Of a DNA stretch of 52,616 nt, positions 1-8,992 are shown in pieces; position 1 is the stretch's first letter; the number at the start of each line of letters is the position of its first letter. The stretch covers positions 1-52,616 of the forward strand of contig NZ_PQIA01000055.1 in assembly GCF_003385235.1 (NCBI RefSeq). The letters run 5' to 3'. The notes beneath the pieces were generated by a model. That model had not been told where the DNA came from. It saw only the letters and a list, made by a program, of their open reading frames with translations, and did not search any database. The stretch comes from Amycolatopsis circi (GTDB lineage Bacteria > Actinomycetota > Actinomycetes > Mycobacteriales > Pseudonocardiaceae). A program made the position numbers and the translations under genes.

Positions 1-68
1 GTCCCTCGATGCCACCAAACCCGGTGACACCACCCCCCGGATCATGGGTTCGACTGGGGGAGTAAGTC

Positions 69-567
69 ATGCCAGGCCTGGCGACCACGAACTCCTTGAT
101 CAGGAGCTACGAAGAAGGTAACGGGGGGGGCGCCGACGCCGTCCGCTCGGCCGCCTCGGACCTTCGCGGTCATGGGATTCGGGCGGGGGACCGGGTCGCG
201 GTGCTCGCCCGGAACAGCCACCGCGTCGGCCGTCACCTACGCGATCTGGATGGCCGGCGCGGTCAAGGGGACCGTCAACGCGGATCTGAAGGGCCCGCTC
301 CTGCGGCACGTCCTGCACGACAGCGACCCGGCGTCTCTGCTCTACACCTCCGGTACCACAGGTCCGTCGAAGGGCGTGATGCTGCCGCACGGCTAGTTCT
401 CCTATTTCGGGTCGGTCGTGGGCGGCGTCACCGGCTTGACGACCGAGGACGTGTGTTACCACGCGTGGCCGTTCTTCCATGTGGATGCCCATGTCCTGGT
501 TCCCGCGTGCCTGCAACGCGGGCCGACGTTCGCGTTCCGCGAGCGGTTCAGCGTGCGCACGTTCTGA
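69..567 (+). pseudogene. Decayed acyl-CoA ligase (AMP-binding) relic
   Basis: This is a broken copy of an AMP-forming acyl-CoA ligase most like the intact ligase at 5671-7224. An N-terminal piece reads through GDRVAVLARNS, then the reading frame shifts near position 220. The next frame carries IWMAGAVKGTVNADLKGP, and after the residues HDSDP about 60 residues present in the intact protein are missing before the P-loop-like motif LLYTSGTTGPSKG. A TAG stop at 394-396 interrupts the frame, yet homology continues (WPFFHVDAH, RERFS) to a second stop at 565-567. Beyond that only noise remains, so the C-terminal half is lost. A frameshift, an internal deletion, two stops and a truncation make a functional product impossible. 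The family assignment is firm; the original substrate is unknown. Confidence 0.85.
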
Positions 568-795
568 TCGGACGCGGACGTCTTCGAGGCTGGCCCGGTG
601 ACGGACTCGTCCGCCTGGGCCGCCGTTCGTTCACAGGGCTGACCAAGCGGCCAGTGCTCTCATGCGATGCCGCGGTTTTCGACCGCGTTGTGGACTCTTC
701 TGGTCGTGGCGGCGGTGCCTATCAGCGCACCGAATCCGTCGTGCGGACAGTCAATGCCCGTTCTGCCCGGCGTTGTCCGGTCGACCGGTGCGCCT
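568..795. other. Gene-free interval after the ligase relic
   Basis: No credible gene is visible between the ligase relic and the promoter region of the amine oxidase. A few residues after 567 may be decayed ligase sequence, followed by another in-frame stop. Open frames here lack ribosome binding sites and family motifs. Confidence 0.5.
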
Positions 796-848
796 GGTGA
801 ACAGTGCACCACTGCCGAGCCACAGCCGGTGGGTGTTGCCGTAGTGCC
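796..848 (+). promoter_or_regulatory. Palindromic operator/promoter element, site 1 of 4
   Basis: The imperfect palindrome GGTGAACAGTGCACC (796-810) is followed 26 bases downstream by T-N3-YGTRG-N2-C (836-847). The same arrangement occurs at 10369, 14807 and 21278. The start codon of the amine oxidase lies 100 bases after the palindrome. A second perfect inverted repeat, CCGAGGT-G-ACCTCGG, lies at 847-861. I read this as an activator or repressor site with a promoter; the binding protein is not proven, and the PucR regulator at 19986-21218 is the best local candidate. Confidence 0.55.
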
Positions 849-910
849 GAGGTGACCTCGGTCACGACAGTGAACGGCGACAGAAGGTCTGGGCGCAGAG
901 CGAGGAATTC

Positions 911-2416
911 ATGGAACGCGAGAACGCTACGGTCGACGTCATCGTGGTCGGGGCCGGCCTGTCCGGGCTCGTTGCGGCGCGTCGGCTCAGCCAGGCGGGC
1001 GTCACGTCCCTGCGAGTGTTCGAAGCTCGCGATCGGGTCGGCGGGCGCACCAAGGTCCACCAGTTCGGGAACGGGCGGTTCGCCGAGGAAGGCGGGCAGC
1101 TGGTCGGACCCGAGTACAAGCGGCTCATCGCGCTGGGGGAAGAACTTGGCGTGCCGACTTGGCCGCACAACGAGCACGGCAAAGCGGTGTTCGAGCGCCG
1201 CGGTCGGGTGCTCACGTTCACCGGATCGATGCCGTGGACCGCGGACCCGCTGGGATCGGCGGACTTCGCGCAGTCCTTGGTCCGGCTGGGCCGGCTGTGC
1301 AAGCGTGCTCCCGGCAGCGACGCGCTGGCGACGCCGGAGGCGGAGAGGCTGGACGCGCTCACTTTCGAGTCCTGGGTGCGTCGCAGCACCAAGACGGCGA
1401 CGGCGCGCACGCTCTGGGCGATCATCGCGGCGTTGACGCTGGGGTCGCGGCCTGGCGACCTGTCCTTGCTGTTCGTGGTGCGCCACCTGAACCTGATCGG
1501 CGGGGTGGAGACGCTTCTCGCGTCGTTGTCCGGCGGCGACGAGCGTTCGTTCGCGGGTGGGTCGGCCGAGCTGAGCCACCGGATGGCCGCGGACCTGGGA
1601 GACCGGGTCGTCCTGGGCTCTCCGATCCTGGCGATCCGCCAGCACGACGACGGGGTCGAGGTCGACACGCCGGCAGGCACCCATCGCGCACGCCGCGTCG
1701 TCCTCGCGATGAGCCCGCCCGACCGTGCCGGCATCCGGGTGGATCCTCAGCTCCCGCTTCCCCAGCGGACCATCGGCGAGCGGATGTCGATGGCGCACGC
1801 CTACAAGGTCCATGTGGTTTATCCCCAACCCTTCTGGCGTCGCCGGGGACTGAGCGGTGCGAGCATGAGCGACACCGGGCCACTGATGCTGACCTGGGAC
1901 GACACTCCGCCGGGGGAACGGCAGGGCACCCTCGTCGGCTTCGCCCGAGCCGACGGCGGGATCTGCGCGGATCTGCCCGACCCCATGCCCGGCGACCCGG
2001 ACCGGCGTCGCGATGCCGTTCTCGCGGGCCTGGCTCGTGCCTTCGGCGAGCAGGCGCTGCGCCCCGACGAGTACCACGAGATGAACTGGGCCGAGGAGCG
2101 CTGGACCTCCGGTTGCATCCCGATTTGGTCTCCCGGGCTGCTCACCACCTGCGGGCCGGCCTACGCCGCCCGGGCCGGACGGTTGCACTTTGCCGGTTCG
2201 GAGGCGTCTCCAGTGTGGGTCGGCTCGATGGAGGGCGCGGTCGTCGCTGGGGAACGGGCTGCGGCAGAGATCGCCGCCCTCATCGACGCGGAGGCAGCCG
2301 ACCGGCCGGTCTCCGAAGAGCAGTCAGGCGGCCCGTCGCCTCGCCAACCACGCGAGAACGGGGCCCGTCAGCACCGCCGAGCGCAGGAAGTGCGCGCAGC
2401 TCGGTCCGAAAACTGA
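911..2416 (+). CDS. FAD-dependent amine oxidase (flavin monoamine oxidase family)
   Basis: The 501-residue protein should oxidise an amine to an imine/aldehyde with FAD and oxygen. A Rossmann FAD-binding motif VGAGLSGL starts at about residue 13, followed by the family hallmark EARDRVGGRT near residue 40 and a C-terminal FAD/substrate motif FAGSEASPVWVGSMEGAV. Length is normal for the family. GAGGA lies just upstream of the ATG. The MFS gene follows after 15 bases, so the two probably form one transcript. It sits about 100 bases behind palindrome site 1. A second, distinct amine oxidase is encoded at 26066-27421. The family also contains L-amino-acid and polyamine oxidases, so the substrate cannot be named. 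Confidence 0.88.
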   Translation: MERENATVDVIVVGAGLSGLVAARRLSQAGVTSLRVFEARDRVGGRTKVHQFGNGRFAEEGGQLVGPEYKRLIALGEELGVPTWPHNEHGKAVFERRGRVLTFTGSMPWTADPLGSADFAQSLVRLGRLCKRAPGSDALATPEAERLDALTFESWVRRSTKTATARTLWAIIAALTLGSRPGDLSLLFVVRHLNLIGGVETLLASLSGGDERSFAGGSAELSHRMAADLGDRVVLGSPILAIRQHDDGVEVDTPAGTHRARRVVLAMSPPDRAGIRVDPQLPLPQRTIGERMSMAHAYKVHVVYPQPFWRRRGLSGASMSDTGPLMLTWDDTPPGERQGTLVGFARADGGICADLPDPMPGDPDRRRDAVLAGLARAFGEQALRPDEYHEMNWAEERWTSGCIPIWSPGLLTTCGPAYAARAGRLHFAGSEASPVWVGSMEGAVVAGERAAAEIAALIDAEAADRPVSEEQSGGPSPRQPRENGARQHRRAQEVRAARSEN

Positions 2417-2431
2417 GTATGGGAGACACGG

Positions 2432-3877
2432 ATGACAGACCTCAATGATGCGGTCGGCATGCCGGCGAGAATCGATGTGGGCAGGGCTCCAGCGCGTTGG
2501 GCGCTCATCGTCGTGGCCGGGTTCCTCGGGACCGTGACGAATGCGATCGCGTTCATGCTGCCGCCGTTGCTGCCGGACATGCAGGCGCAGTACCACCTCG
2601 GCGTCACGTCCGGGGCGTGGGTTTTTACCGCGATGACGCTGGCCTCCGGCGCGGGTTTCGTGCTCATCCCGCGGCTGTCGGATCTGCGCGGGGACCGCGC
2701 AACGGCGCTGGCTTCGGGCCTCGTGATGACCGTCGGCGCGCTGGTCGCTGCGGTCGGCCATACCTACCCGGCGTTGGTCATCGGGGCCGCGCTGATGGGC
2801 TTGGGCAGCGGTTCGATGCTGCTCCCGCTTGTGTTTCTGCGGCGGCTGCTGCCGGGGAGCGCGATCGGCGTCGCCGTGCGCGTCTCGATCATCGCGAGCG
2901 GAATCGGCGTGGTGCTGGGTTTGACTGGCGGCGGAGTCCTGGTCAAGTATTTCTCCGTCGACACGTTCTTTTACGCGATGACGGTGGTGCTGGCGCTGAC
3001 GACTGTCGCGCTCGTAGCCGTTCTCCCGGCGGAACGGGCCACGACCCGCGGCCGCATGGGCGTGCTCGGAACGGTGTGGATGATCGGTTGGCTCGGCCTG
3101 GTTCTCCTCGCCCTTTCGCAGGGCACGGTCTGGACGGGCAGCTTGCCCTACATTCTGTTGGCGGCGGGGCTCGTCGCTGGCGTGGCCTGGGCCGTGGCGG
3201 AACGTCGGTCCTCAACGTCGGTCTTCGACGTCAGTCTCCTGAAGAAACCTTACGTTTCCGCCTCGTGCCTGTCGGTCGGACTTTTCGGTGCGACGGACGG
3301 CGCCTTGCTGCTGTTGGTGACGTATTACACGCAAACCCCTGCCGCGGCGGGATACGGGCTCGGGTATGACGCCTTGAAATCGAGCCTGTTGATGTTGCCG
3401 TTCGCGTTGTCGATGTTCGCCAGCGGCACCGCGGCCGAGAAGTTCGTCGAAAAAGGACGGCCCGGAGTGGTTCTCGTGTTCGGCGGTCTCGTGTCGGCGG
3501 CGGGTTTCCTGTGGCTCGCTGTGGCGCACGACCAGCCGTGGCATTACCTCGTCGGTTCCGCGATCGTCGGTCTCGGCAGCCGCGCCGGATACAGCGGCGG
3601 GTTCGCGGTGCCGCAGTACGCGGTCCCGGAGGAAAAGGCAGGCATGGCCTCCGGCATGGGCGGCACCGCGATGGCCATCGGGTTCGCGTTCGGCTCGGCG
3701 GTGATCACTGCTGTGCTCGGGTCCGGCACCGACACGGCTACCGGGTTGCCGAAGGAATCTCTTTACACGACTGGCTATGTCGTAGCCGTGGCGATATCCG
3801 TGGTGGTTCTCGTGGCCACGGGAGTGTCGCGGCTGCGCCATCCGCGCGGGATCGAGATGTGCCCCGCGGCGGCCTGA
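2432..3877 (+). CDS. MFS transporter, probable 14-segment drug/metabolite type
   Basis: This 481-residue integral membrane protein has repeated long hydrophobic segments from about residue 25 to the C-terminus. A short charged loop LSDLRGDRATA between the second and third segments matches the MFS loop 2-3 motif. The number of hydrophobic stretches and the length suggest a DHA2-like 14-segment exporter or importer. It is 15 bases downstream of the amine oxidase with GGGAG upstream of the ATG, so it is likely co-transcribed and may move the amine substrate or a product. A strong hairpin follows the gene. Transport direction and substrate are unknown. Confidence 0.85.
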   Translation: MTDLNDAVGMPARIDVGRAPARWALIVVAGFLGTVTNAIAFMLPPLLPDMQAQYHLGVTSGAWVFTAMTLASGAGFVLIPRLSDLRGDRATALASGLVMTVGALVAAVGHTYPALVIGAALMGLGSGSMLLPLVFLRRLLPGSAIGVAVRVSIIASGIGVVLGLTGGGVLVKYFSVDTFFYAMTVVLALTTVALVAVLPAERATTRGRMGVLGTVWMIGWLGLVLLALSQGTVWTGSLPYILLAAGLVAGVAWAVAERRSSTSVFDVSLLKKPYVSASCLSVGLFGATDGALLLLVTYYTQTPAAAGYGLGYDALKSSLLMLPFALSMFASGTAAEKFVEKGRPGVVLVFGGLVSAAGFLWLAVAHDQPWHYLVGSAIVGLGSRAGYSGGFAVPQYAVPEEKAGMASGMGGTAMAIGFAFGSAVITAVLGSGTDTATGLPKESLYTTGYVVAVAISVVVLVATGVSRLRHPRGIEMCPAAA

Positions 3878-3897
3878 ACGCCGTGACAGTGCTCAAC

Positions 3898-3932
3898 GGG
3901 GGTGCACCTCGGCCCGGCCGAGGTGCACCCCC
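3898..3932. terminator. Bidirectional terminator hairpin
   Basis: A perfect inverted repeat GGGGGTGCACCTCGG / CCGAGGTGCACCCCC with a very short GC loop lies between the convergent ends of the MFS gene (3877) and the saccharopine-dehydrogenase-like gene (3937). It has no long T-tract, which is common in actinomycetes. It can serve both strands. Confidence 0.85.
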
Positions 3933-3936
3933 TTGC

Positions 3937-5136
3937 TTACCGGGCAGCGATTTCCTCCACGACGACCTCGACGACGTCAGCCGGACGCTCGATTCCGGGC
4001 ACCTGGCGCGCGTGCTGAGCCAGGTCGGCGAAGAACGCGCGTGCGTCGATGACCTCCGGGCCGTGGACGCCCGGTCGGCCGACCTGGCCGCGTGCTGTCA
4101 TGAGCGTCGCCACGGCCAGCGGGATGCCGGTCATCGTGCCCATGCTGTCGTCGGGGACGACGAGGGGACGGGCTCCGACGCGGATTCGCTTGCCGCTCTT
4201 CGTTCCTTCCGCGACGGCGAAGAGCACCGGCAGGGACGGCGCGGGACCCGCGGCGGAGCCCATCGTGCCCGGCTCGAGAACCAGGGCCCGGCTCGCCGCC
4301 GCGACGTCGAGTTCGCCGGAGCGGACCCGGTTGGCCGTGCGGATCACCGCCTCCATCAACCGCGGCCTGGACGTCATGAGGTTGAGGGATTCCCTTACGC
4401 CGCTTCGGGAACGGGGGAGGGTCAGCGGCTCGGGATGACCGCACACCCAGACCGTCGCTTCGCCCCGACCCGGGTAGCTGAGCGTGCGCTCCTCGAGCGG
4501 CTGGGTGTCGGCGAGACCCCCGTCGCGCCACGCCTTGATCGTCGCGGTGCAGTTGTGCACCCAGTGCTCGACCGCTGCGGAGGACCGCACGCTGTCGTCG
4601 ACCTCGGCGCGCTGGAAACCCGATGCGCGCCAAGAGGTGTAGACGGTTTCGACCTCGTCGCACTCGTTCATGGCCAGGACGCCGAGCAGGTTGCTGATGC
4701 CGGGGCTCGCGCCGACCCCGATCACCGCGGTGATGCCGGTTTCCCGCGCGGCGGCGTCGAGACCGAGCATTTCAAGCGTCGGCTCGACGTCGTCGCAGAT
4801 GTCGAGGTAGTGCGTTCCGGCAGCGATCGCAGCGCGCAGGACGAGCGGGCCGAACCGGTAGAACGGTCCCGCCGTGTTGAGCACGATGTCGATGTCGGAC
4901 AATGCGTCGGCGAGCGCGCCCGCGTCGGAGATGTCCAGCGCGAGCGGTGTCGCCCGCGGGCCGAGCAGGTCCGCGAGTGCTTTGGCGGCCGCCTCGTTCC
5001 GGTCGGCGACAAGGACTTCGGCGATCTCCTCGGCGCCGGCCAGGACGCGACAGGCGTGCGCGCCCATCTCGCCCGCCCCGCCCGTGACGAGAACGCGTTT
5101 TCCAGTGCGGCGTTCAGCAGCCATGGTGATGTTCAA
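3937..5136 (-). CDS. Saccharopine dehydrogenase-like NAD(P)-binding oxidoreductase
   Basis: The 399-residue protein has an N-terminal Rossmann motif VTGGAGEMG (about residues 17-25), VLVADRN at the end of the second strand, and a saccharopine-dehydrogenase-type middle (VLNTAGPFYRFGPLVL, THYLDICDD). Such proteins reduce or oxidise imine or carbonyl compounds with NAD(P)H, but many members are uncharacterised. The ATG at 5136 is chosen because AGGAGG lies 6 bases upstream; an internal ATG at 5124 would be too far from it. It is the second gene after the thioesterase (31-base gap) and ends at the shared hairpin with the MFS gene. An enzyme on imine-type intermediates would suit the neighbouring amine oxidase, but that is inference. 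Confidence 0.8.
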   Translation of the reverse strand: MNITMAAERRTGKRVLVTGGAGEMGAHACRVLAGAEEIAEVLVADRNEAAAKALADLLGPRATPLALDISDAGALADALSDIDIVLNTAGPFYRFGPLVLRAAIAAGTHYLDICDDVEPTLEMLGLDAAARETGITAVIGVGASPGISNLLGVLAMNECDEVETVYTSWRASGFQRAEVDDSVRSSAAVEHWVHNCTATIKAWRDGGLADTQPLEERTLSYPGRGEATVWVCGHPEPLTLPRSRSGVRESLNLMTSRPRLMEAVIRTANRVRSGELDVAAASRALVLEPGTMGSAAGPAPSLPVLFAVAEGTKSGKRIRVGARPLVVPDDSMGTMTGIPLAVATLMTARGQVGRPGVHGPEVIDARAFFADLAQHARQVPGIERPADVVEVVVEEIAAR

Positions 5137-5166
5137 CCTCCTGTTTGGACAGCGGAAATCCGGTTC

Positions 5167-5559
5167 TCACGCGGCGATGTCCGCGCTGAGTGCGTCGCGT
5201 TCGCCGGCGGTGAGCGGTCGCGAACGGCGCGTCTCGAGGTCCCAGGCCACGAGCGTCGCATCGGAGCGGTTGCACACGGCGCCTTCGGCGTTGCAGAGCA
5301 GTTCCGCGAGATCGACGCTCGAGCGGCCCACCCGTACCGGCCGGAGCGCGACCTTGAGCGGCCCGTCCTCCTCGAGGATCTCCTTGAGGTACTGCATCCG
5401 TTGCGCGGCAACGACATAGGCGGGCGCGCGGGTCTGCCATCGGTCGCGCAGGTACTCCACCCGCGCCTGCTCGAACGCCTTCGGGTAGACGGCAGCGGTC
5501 AGGTGCCCCAGATAGTCGAAGTCGGACGACCACGGGTGCACTGTCGTCGTCCAGGTCAT
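5167..5559 (-). CDS. Hotdog-fold acyl-CoA thioesterase (4HBT family)
   Basis: The 130-residue length is typical of single-hotdog 4-hydroxybenzoyl-CoA thioesterase-like proteins. The N-terminal SDFDYLGHLTAAVYPKAFE fits the D-x-x-GH-x-n-Y signature around the active site, followed by the long central helix. It should hydrolyse an acyl-CoA to free acid and CoA. It is the first gene of a minus-strand pair and is divergent from the ligase/carboxylase operon at 5671, so hydrolysis and activation of the same acid are probably controlled from one intergenic region. That region carries a TetR-type operator candidate at 5625-5636. Substrate is unknown. Confidence 0.8.
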   Translation of the reverse strand: MTWTTTVHPWSSDFDYLGHLTAAVYPKAFEQARVEYLRDRWQTRAPAYVVAAQRMQYLKEILEEDGPLKVALRPVRVGRSSVDLAELLCNAEGAVCNRSDATLVAWDLETRRSRPLTAGERDALSADIAA

Positions 5560-5593
5560 GGCGAGTTCCCAGTCATCGCGACCTCCACGGGTC

Positions 5594-5636
5594 TTGACAG
5601 CGGATGGACAAGAACTGTTCTATATCAAACGTCTGA
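5594..5636 (+). promoter_or_regulatory. Promoter and TetR-type operator of the ligase/carboxylase operon
   Basis: TTGACA (5594-5599), an 18-base spacer and TTCTAT (5618-5623) form a plausible vegetative promoter. The near-palindrome TCAAACGTCTGA (5625-5636) sits directly after the -10 box, where a repressor would block initiation. Ten of its 12 bases recur at 11197-11208, in front of the TetR gene and the GMC operon. The surroundings are unusually AT-rich for this genome. Confidence 0.6.
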
Positions 5637-5670
5637 AATAATAAACCCCGACGAGCGAAGGGATCTCTTC

Positions 5671-7224
5671 GTGGACGACGTCAGCAGGTCCCGCCGGCAG
5701 GCAGCCGGTCGTGTCAGTCCTGTGGACGACCTGCTGCGCGCGGTCGCCGGGGGCGCCGGCCGCCCGCTGCTCCGCACGCGCGGCGAGGTTCTCTCCGCCG
5801 GGGAGCTGGCCGAGCGGGCGCGTCGCGTGGCGGCGGCCCTGCGACGACGCGGCGTGTCCTCAGGGGACCGCGTCGCGCTGGTGAGCGGAAATTCGATCGA
5901 CCGGGTCGTCTGGATGTTCGGCATCTGGTGGCTCGGCGCGGTCGAGGTGTCGGTCAACGTCGAACTCCGCGGCCCGATGCTGGAGCACGTCCTGGCCGAC
6001 TCGGATCCGCGCCTGATCGCCTGCCAGGACGAGTGCCTGGGGCAGGTGCGCGAGGCGGTGTCCGGCGACGTCCTGCCGATGAGCGAGCTGACCGCGGATC
6101 CGGTCGACGACGTGGTTCGGGAAGAACTCGATGCGGCACAGCAGGGGTTCGGTCCCGGCGATCTCGCGACCATCCTCTACACGTCGGGAACGACGGGGCC
6201 GGCCAAGGGCGTGATGCTCCCGCGCGCGTACTTCTCGAATCTCGCCGAGATCTGGACCGACCGGCTCGCCCTCACCGCCGACGACATCGGCTACTTCCCG
6301 CTGCCGTTCTTCCACGTCGACGGGCACGTCAAGCTCGTCGCTTGCCTGCAGTCGGGCGGCTCGATGGCCTTCCGCGAACGGTTCTCCGCCAGTGAGTACT
6401 TCGCCGATGTCCGCTGGTTCGGCGCGACATGGGCGGCGGGGGTGGGGGCGATGCTGTCGATTCTGGCGCAGGGGGAGCTGCCCGAACCCGGCTCGCATCG
6501 GCTGACCCGGATGATCGGGGCGCCGATTCCGCGGATCGTCTACGAGACGTTCGAGGACGGGCTCGGCATCCCCGTCCTGACGCTGTTCGGCCAGACCGAA
6601 TGCGACGGCATCGCGATGGACAGCGTCGAGCAGCGCCGCCGCGGCGCGGCGGGACATCCGCACGACGCGATCGAGGTGCGGGTGGTGGACGAGAACGACC
6701 GGCCGCTTCCCGCGGGCGAGACAGGCGAGATCGTCTACCGTCCGCGGAGCCCGCACCTCACGGCCCTCGGCTACTGGCGCCGACCCGAGGCGACGGTCGA
6801 GGCCTGGCGCAATCTGTGGTTCCACACCGGTGATTCCGGTCATCTCGACGGCGACGGCTTTCTCTGCTTCGACGGCCGGCGGACCGACAGCTTCCGCCGC
6901 CGCGGCGAGAACATCTCGGTCTGGGAGCTGGAACACAGCCTGAACACGGCTGACGGTGTCCGGGAGTGCGTCGCCATCGCGGTGCGCGACGAGCACGGCG
7001 GCGAGGACGAGATCAAAGTCTTCGTTGTCCCGGACGGCGACCACCTGGTGCCCGACGAGTTCGTGGAGCACTGCCGCAAGGTGCTTCCCCGGTTCGCGAT
7101 GCCGAGATACCTGACCGTCACCGACGGTTCCGAATTCGTCCGCAGCGCCGGGACCGGCGTGGTCCAGAAACATCTGCTCTCCCGCGACATCACGTCGCCC
7201 GACGTCATGGAGGTACCGCGATGA
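5671..7224 (+). CDS. AMP-forming acyl-CoA ligase of the carboxylase operon
   Basis: The 517-residue ANL-family protein activates a carboxylic acid with ATP and CoA. The ATP motif ILYTSGTTGPAKGVMLP lies at about residues 168-184, the adenylate motif GQTECDGI near residue 308, WFHTGDSG near residue 387, and the hinge/lysine region follows (FRRRGENIS). The GTG at 5671 is chosen because AAGGGA lies 8 bases upstream. The stop overlaps the ATG of the carboxyltransferase (ATGA), so the two are translationally coupled. Its product is therefore the likely substrate of the downstream acyl-CoA carboxylase. The relic at 69-567 is a degraded paralogue. The acid is unknown. Confidence 0.88.
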   Translation: MDDVSRSRRQAAGRVSPVDDLLRAVAGGAGRPLLRTRGEVLSAGELAERARRVAAALRRRGVSSGDRVALVSGNSIDRVVWMFGIWWLGAVEVSVNVELRGPMLEHVLADSDPRLIACQDECLGQVREAVSGDVLPMSELTADPVDDVVREELDAAQQGFGPGDLATILYTSGTTGPAKGVMLPRAYFSNLAEIWTDRLALTADDIGYFPLPFFHVDGHVKLVACLQSGGSMAFRERFSASEYFADVRWFGATWAAGVGAMLSILAQGELPEPGSHRLTRMIGAPIPRIVYETFEDGLGIPVLTLFGQTECDGIAMDSVEQRRRGAAGHPHDAIEVRVVDENDRPLPAGETGEIVYRPRSPHLTALGYWRRPEATVEAWRNLWFHTGDSGHLDGDGFLCFDGRRTDSFRRRGENISVWELEHSLNTADGVRECVAIAVRDEHGGEDEIKVFVVPDGDHLVPDEFVEHCRKVLPRFAMPRYLTVTDGSEFVRSAGTGVVQKHLLSRDITSPDVMEVPR

Positions 7225-8777
7225 GCACACCCGGCGGATTCAGCTGGTCGGACGCCCTGGACGAATTCGAGGTCCGCCGCGCGCAGGCCCGCAAGCTCGG
7301 CGGCGAACGGCGGGTGGCGCGGCAGAAGGACCAGGGCCGGTACACGATCCGCGAACGCATCGCCGCGATCTCCGAGAATTTCCGCGAGATCGGCGAGTTC
7401 GCGGTCTTCGAGGAGAACGACGCGCTCGGCAACCGGCTGGGCACGCTGCCGTCGAGCTACGTGTGCGGTCTGGCCAAAGTGGACGGTCGTCCGGTCGCGC
7501 TCGGCGGCGAGGACTTCACGGTGCGCGCGGGCGCACCGCAGAGCTATCTCGACCGGATGAAGGGCGGGATGGGCGGTTTCGTCGAGGATCTCGCCCACGA
7601 GTACAAGATCCCGCTGCTGATGTTCGTGGAGGGCATCGGCGGGGACGTCGCGGCCCAGGAGGACAAAGGGCACACCTATCTCACCAGCTCCCTGAGCTGG
7701 ACGCGTTCCTTCGAGCTTCTCGACGAGGTTCCGGTTCTGACCATGGTGAGCGGCGCAGCGGTCGGCGGCAGCGCGGCGCGGGCGGTGGCCAGCCACTTTT
7801 CGGTGATGACGAAGGATTCCGTGCTGTTCGCCGGCGGCCCGCCGCTCGTGCGGCGCGCGCTGGGCATCGAGATCGACAAGCACGAGCTGGGCGGCGGTCC
7901 CGTCGCGACCGCCTGCGGCGCCGTCGACAACCTGGCGCAGGACGAGGACGACGCGATCGCGCAGCTGCGCGCGGTGCTGAGCTACCTGCCGCAGAACGTC
8001 TGGCAGCTTCCGGACCGCACTCCCTGCGACGATCCCGTCGACCGCCGAGCACCGGAACTCCTCGACATCATCCCGGAAAACCGGCGGCAGGCGTACCGCG
8101 CGGCCAAGGTGGTCAAAGCCGTCGTCGACCGGGATTCGTTCTTCGAGATCGGTCCCCGGTGGGGCAAGAGCCTGGTCACCGGTCTCGCCCGGATCGACGG
8201 GATGCCGATCGGCGTCCTGGCCAGCAATCCGCAGCACCTCGGCGGAGCGATGGACGCCGCCGCGGCCGAGAAACAGGTGCGGCTGATCAACCTCTGCAAC
8301 ACCTTCCACCTCCCGGTCCTCTACTTCGTCGACGTCCCCGGGTTCATGGTCGGCCCGCAGGCGGAGCGGGCCAACGTCATGCGCTGGGGAGTGCGCGCGA
8401 TCCAGTCGGTGGTCGAGGCGACCGTTCCCGTCATCACGGTGCAGGTGCGCAAGGCGTACGGACTCGCCGTCTCCGCGACGTCGAACCCCGACCGGCTCGG
8501 GCTGCGCCTGGCGTGGCCGAGCGGCGAATGGGGCGACCTGCCGATCGAAGGCGGCGTGGAGGCCGCCTACCGGCGCGAGATCGAGTCGGCGGACGACCCC
8601 GCCGCGATGCGGGCGCGGATCGAGGACCGCATGCGCTCGCTGGTCGACCCGTGGCGGACCGTCGAAGCGTTCGGCGTGGAGCACATGATCGATCCGCGCG
8701 AGACCCGCGAGGTCGTGGCGTCGTTCCTCGATGCCGGCCAGGGCGCGCTCGCCGTACAGACAAGGAAGAAGCCATGA
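7221..8777 (+). CDS. Acyl-CoA carboxylase, carboxyltransferase (beta) subunit
   Basis: This 518-residue protein transfers carboxyl from biotin to an acyl-CoA and belongs to the PccB/AccD family. Both crotonase-like halves are present: the N-terminal half includes LGGEDFTVRAG and SGAAVGGSAARA, and the C-terminal half includes GVLASNPQHLGGAMD and VDVPGFMVGPQAE. Length is normal. It overlaps the ligase before it and the biotin carrier after it by 4 bases each, so the operon produces ligase, transferase, carrier and biotin carboxylase together. The substrate is not deducible from sequence; the dedicated ligase suggests an unusual acyl-CoA rather than acetyl- or propionyl-CoA. Confidence 0.9.
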   Translation: MSTPGGFSWSDALDEFEVRRAQARKLGGERRVARQKDQGRYTIRERIAAISENFREIGEFAVFEENDALGNRLGTLPSSYVCGLAKVDGRPVALGGEDFTVRAGAPQSYLDRMKGGMGGFVEDLAHEYKIPLLMFVEGIGGDVAAQEDKGHTYLTSSLSWTRSFELLDEVPVLTMVSGAAVGGSAARAVASHFSVMTKDSVLFAGGPPLVRRALGIEIDKHELGGGPVATACGAVDNLAQDEDDAIAQLRAVLSYLPQNVWQLPDRTPCDDPVDRRAPELLDIIPENRRQAYRAAKVVKAVVDRDSFFEIGPRWGKSLVTGLARIDGMPIGVLASNPQHLGGAMDAAAAEKQVRLINLCNTFHLPVLYFVDVPGFMVGPQAERANVMRWGVRAIQSVVEATVPVITVQVRKAYGLAVSATSNPDRLGLRLAWPSGEWGDLPIEGGVEAAYRREIESADDPAAMRARIEDRMRSLVDPWRTVEAFGVEHMIDPRETREVVASFLDAGQGALAVQTRKKP

Positions 8778-8989
8778 ACGAGATCGTCGCCGACTGCGCG
8801 GCTTCCGTGTGGAAAATCGTTGTGAAGCCTGGAGACCAGGTCAATGAGGGCGACGTGCTGCTCGTCCTCGAGTCGATGAAGATGGAGATCCCGGTCGAGG
8901 CCGAAGAGGACGGAGTCGTGGCGAAGATCCTCGTCGCCGAGGGCGCCGTCGTCTCCGACGGCGACGTGCTCGTGACGCTGGAGGCCTGA
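8774..8989 (+). CDS. Free-standing biotin carrier protein (71 aa)
   Basis: A single biotinyl/lipoyl domain and nothing else. The biotinylation site is the lysine in ESMKM (Lys36), flanked by the GDQVNEGDVLLVLE and GVVAKILVAEGAVVSDGDVLV halves of the barrel. It carries the carboxylated biotin between the biotin carboxylase (next gene, 3 bases on) and the carboxyltransferase (previous gene, ATGA overlap). In actinomycetes the carrier is usually fused to the C-terminus of the biotin carboxylase; here the two are separate genes. ESMKM in place of the common AMKM is within known variation. Confidence 0.92.
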   Translation: MNEIVADCAASVWKIVVKPGDQVNEGDVLLVLESMKMEIPVEAEEDGVVAKILVAEGAVVSDGDVLVTLEA

Positions 8990-8992
8990 CTC

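Noticed and set aside
722..2188. Long minus-strand open frame opposite the amine oxidase
   Set aside because: It is the antisense reading of a recognisable FAD enzyme, is rich in Arg, Pro and Gly, and has no family motifs. High GC content makes such long empty frames common.
3511..5670. Upstream extension of the ligase frame to 3511
   Set aside because: The extension runs in antisense through the saccharopine-dehydrogenase-like and thioesterase genes. The GTG at 5671 has a proper ribosome binding site and gives a normal ligase length.
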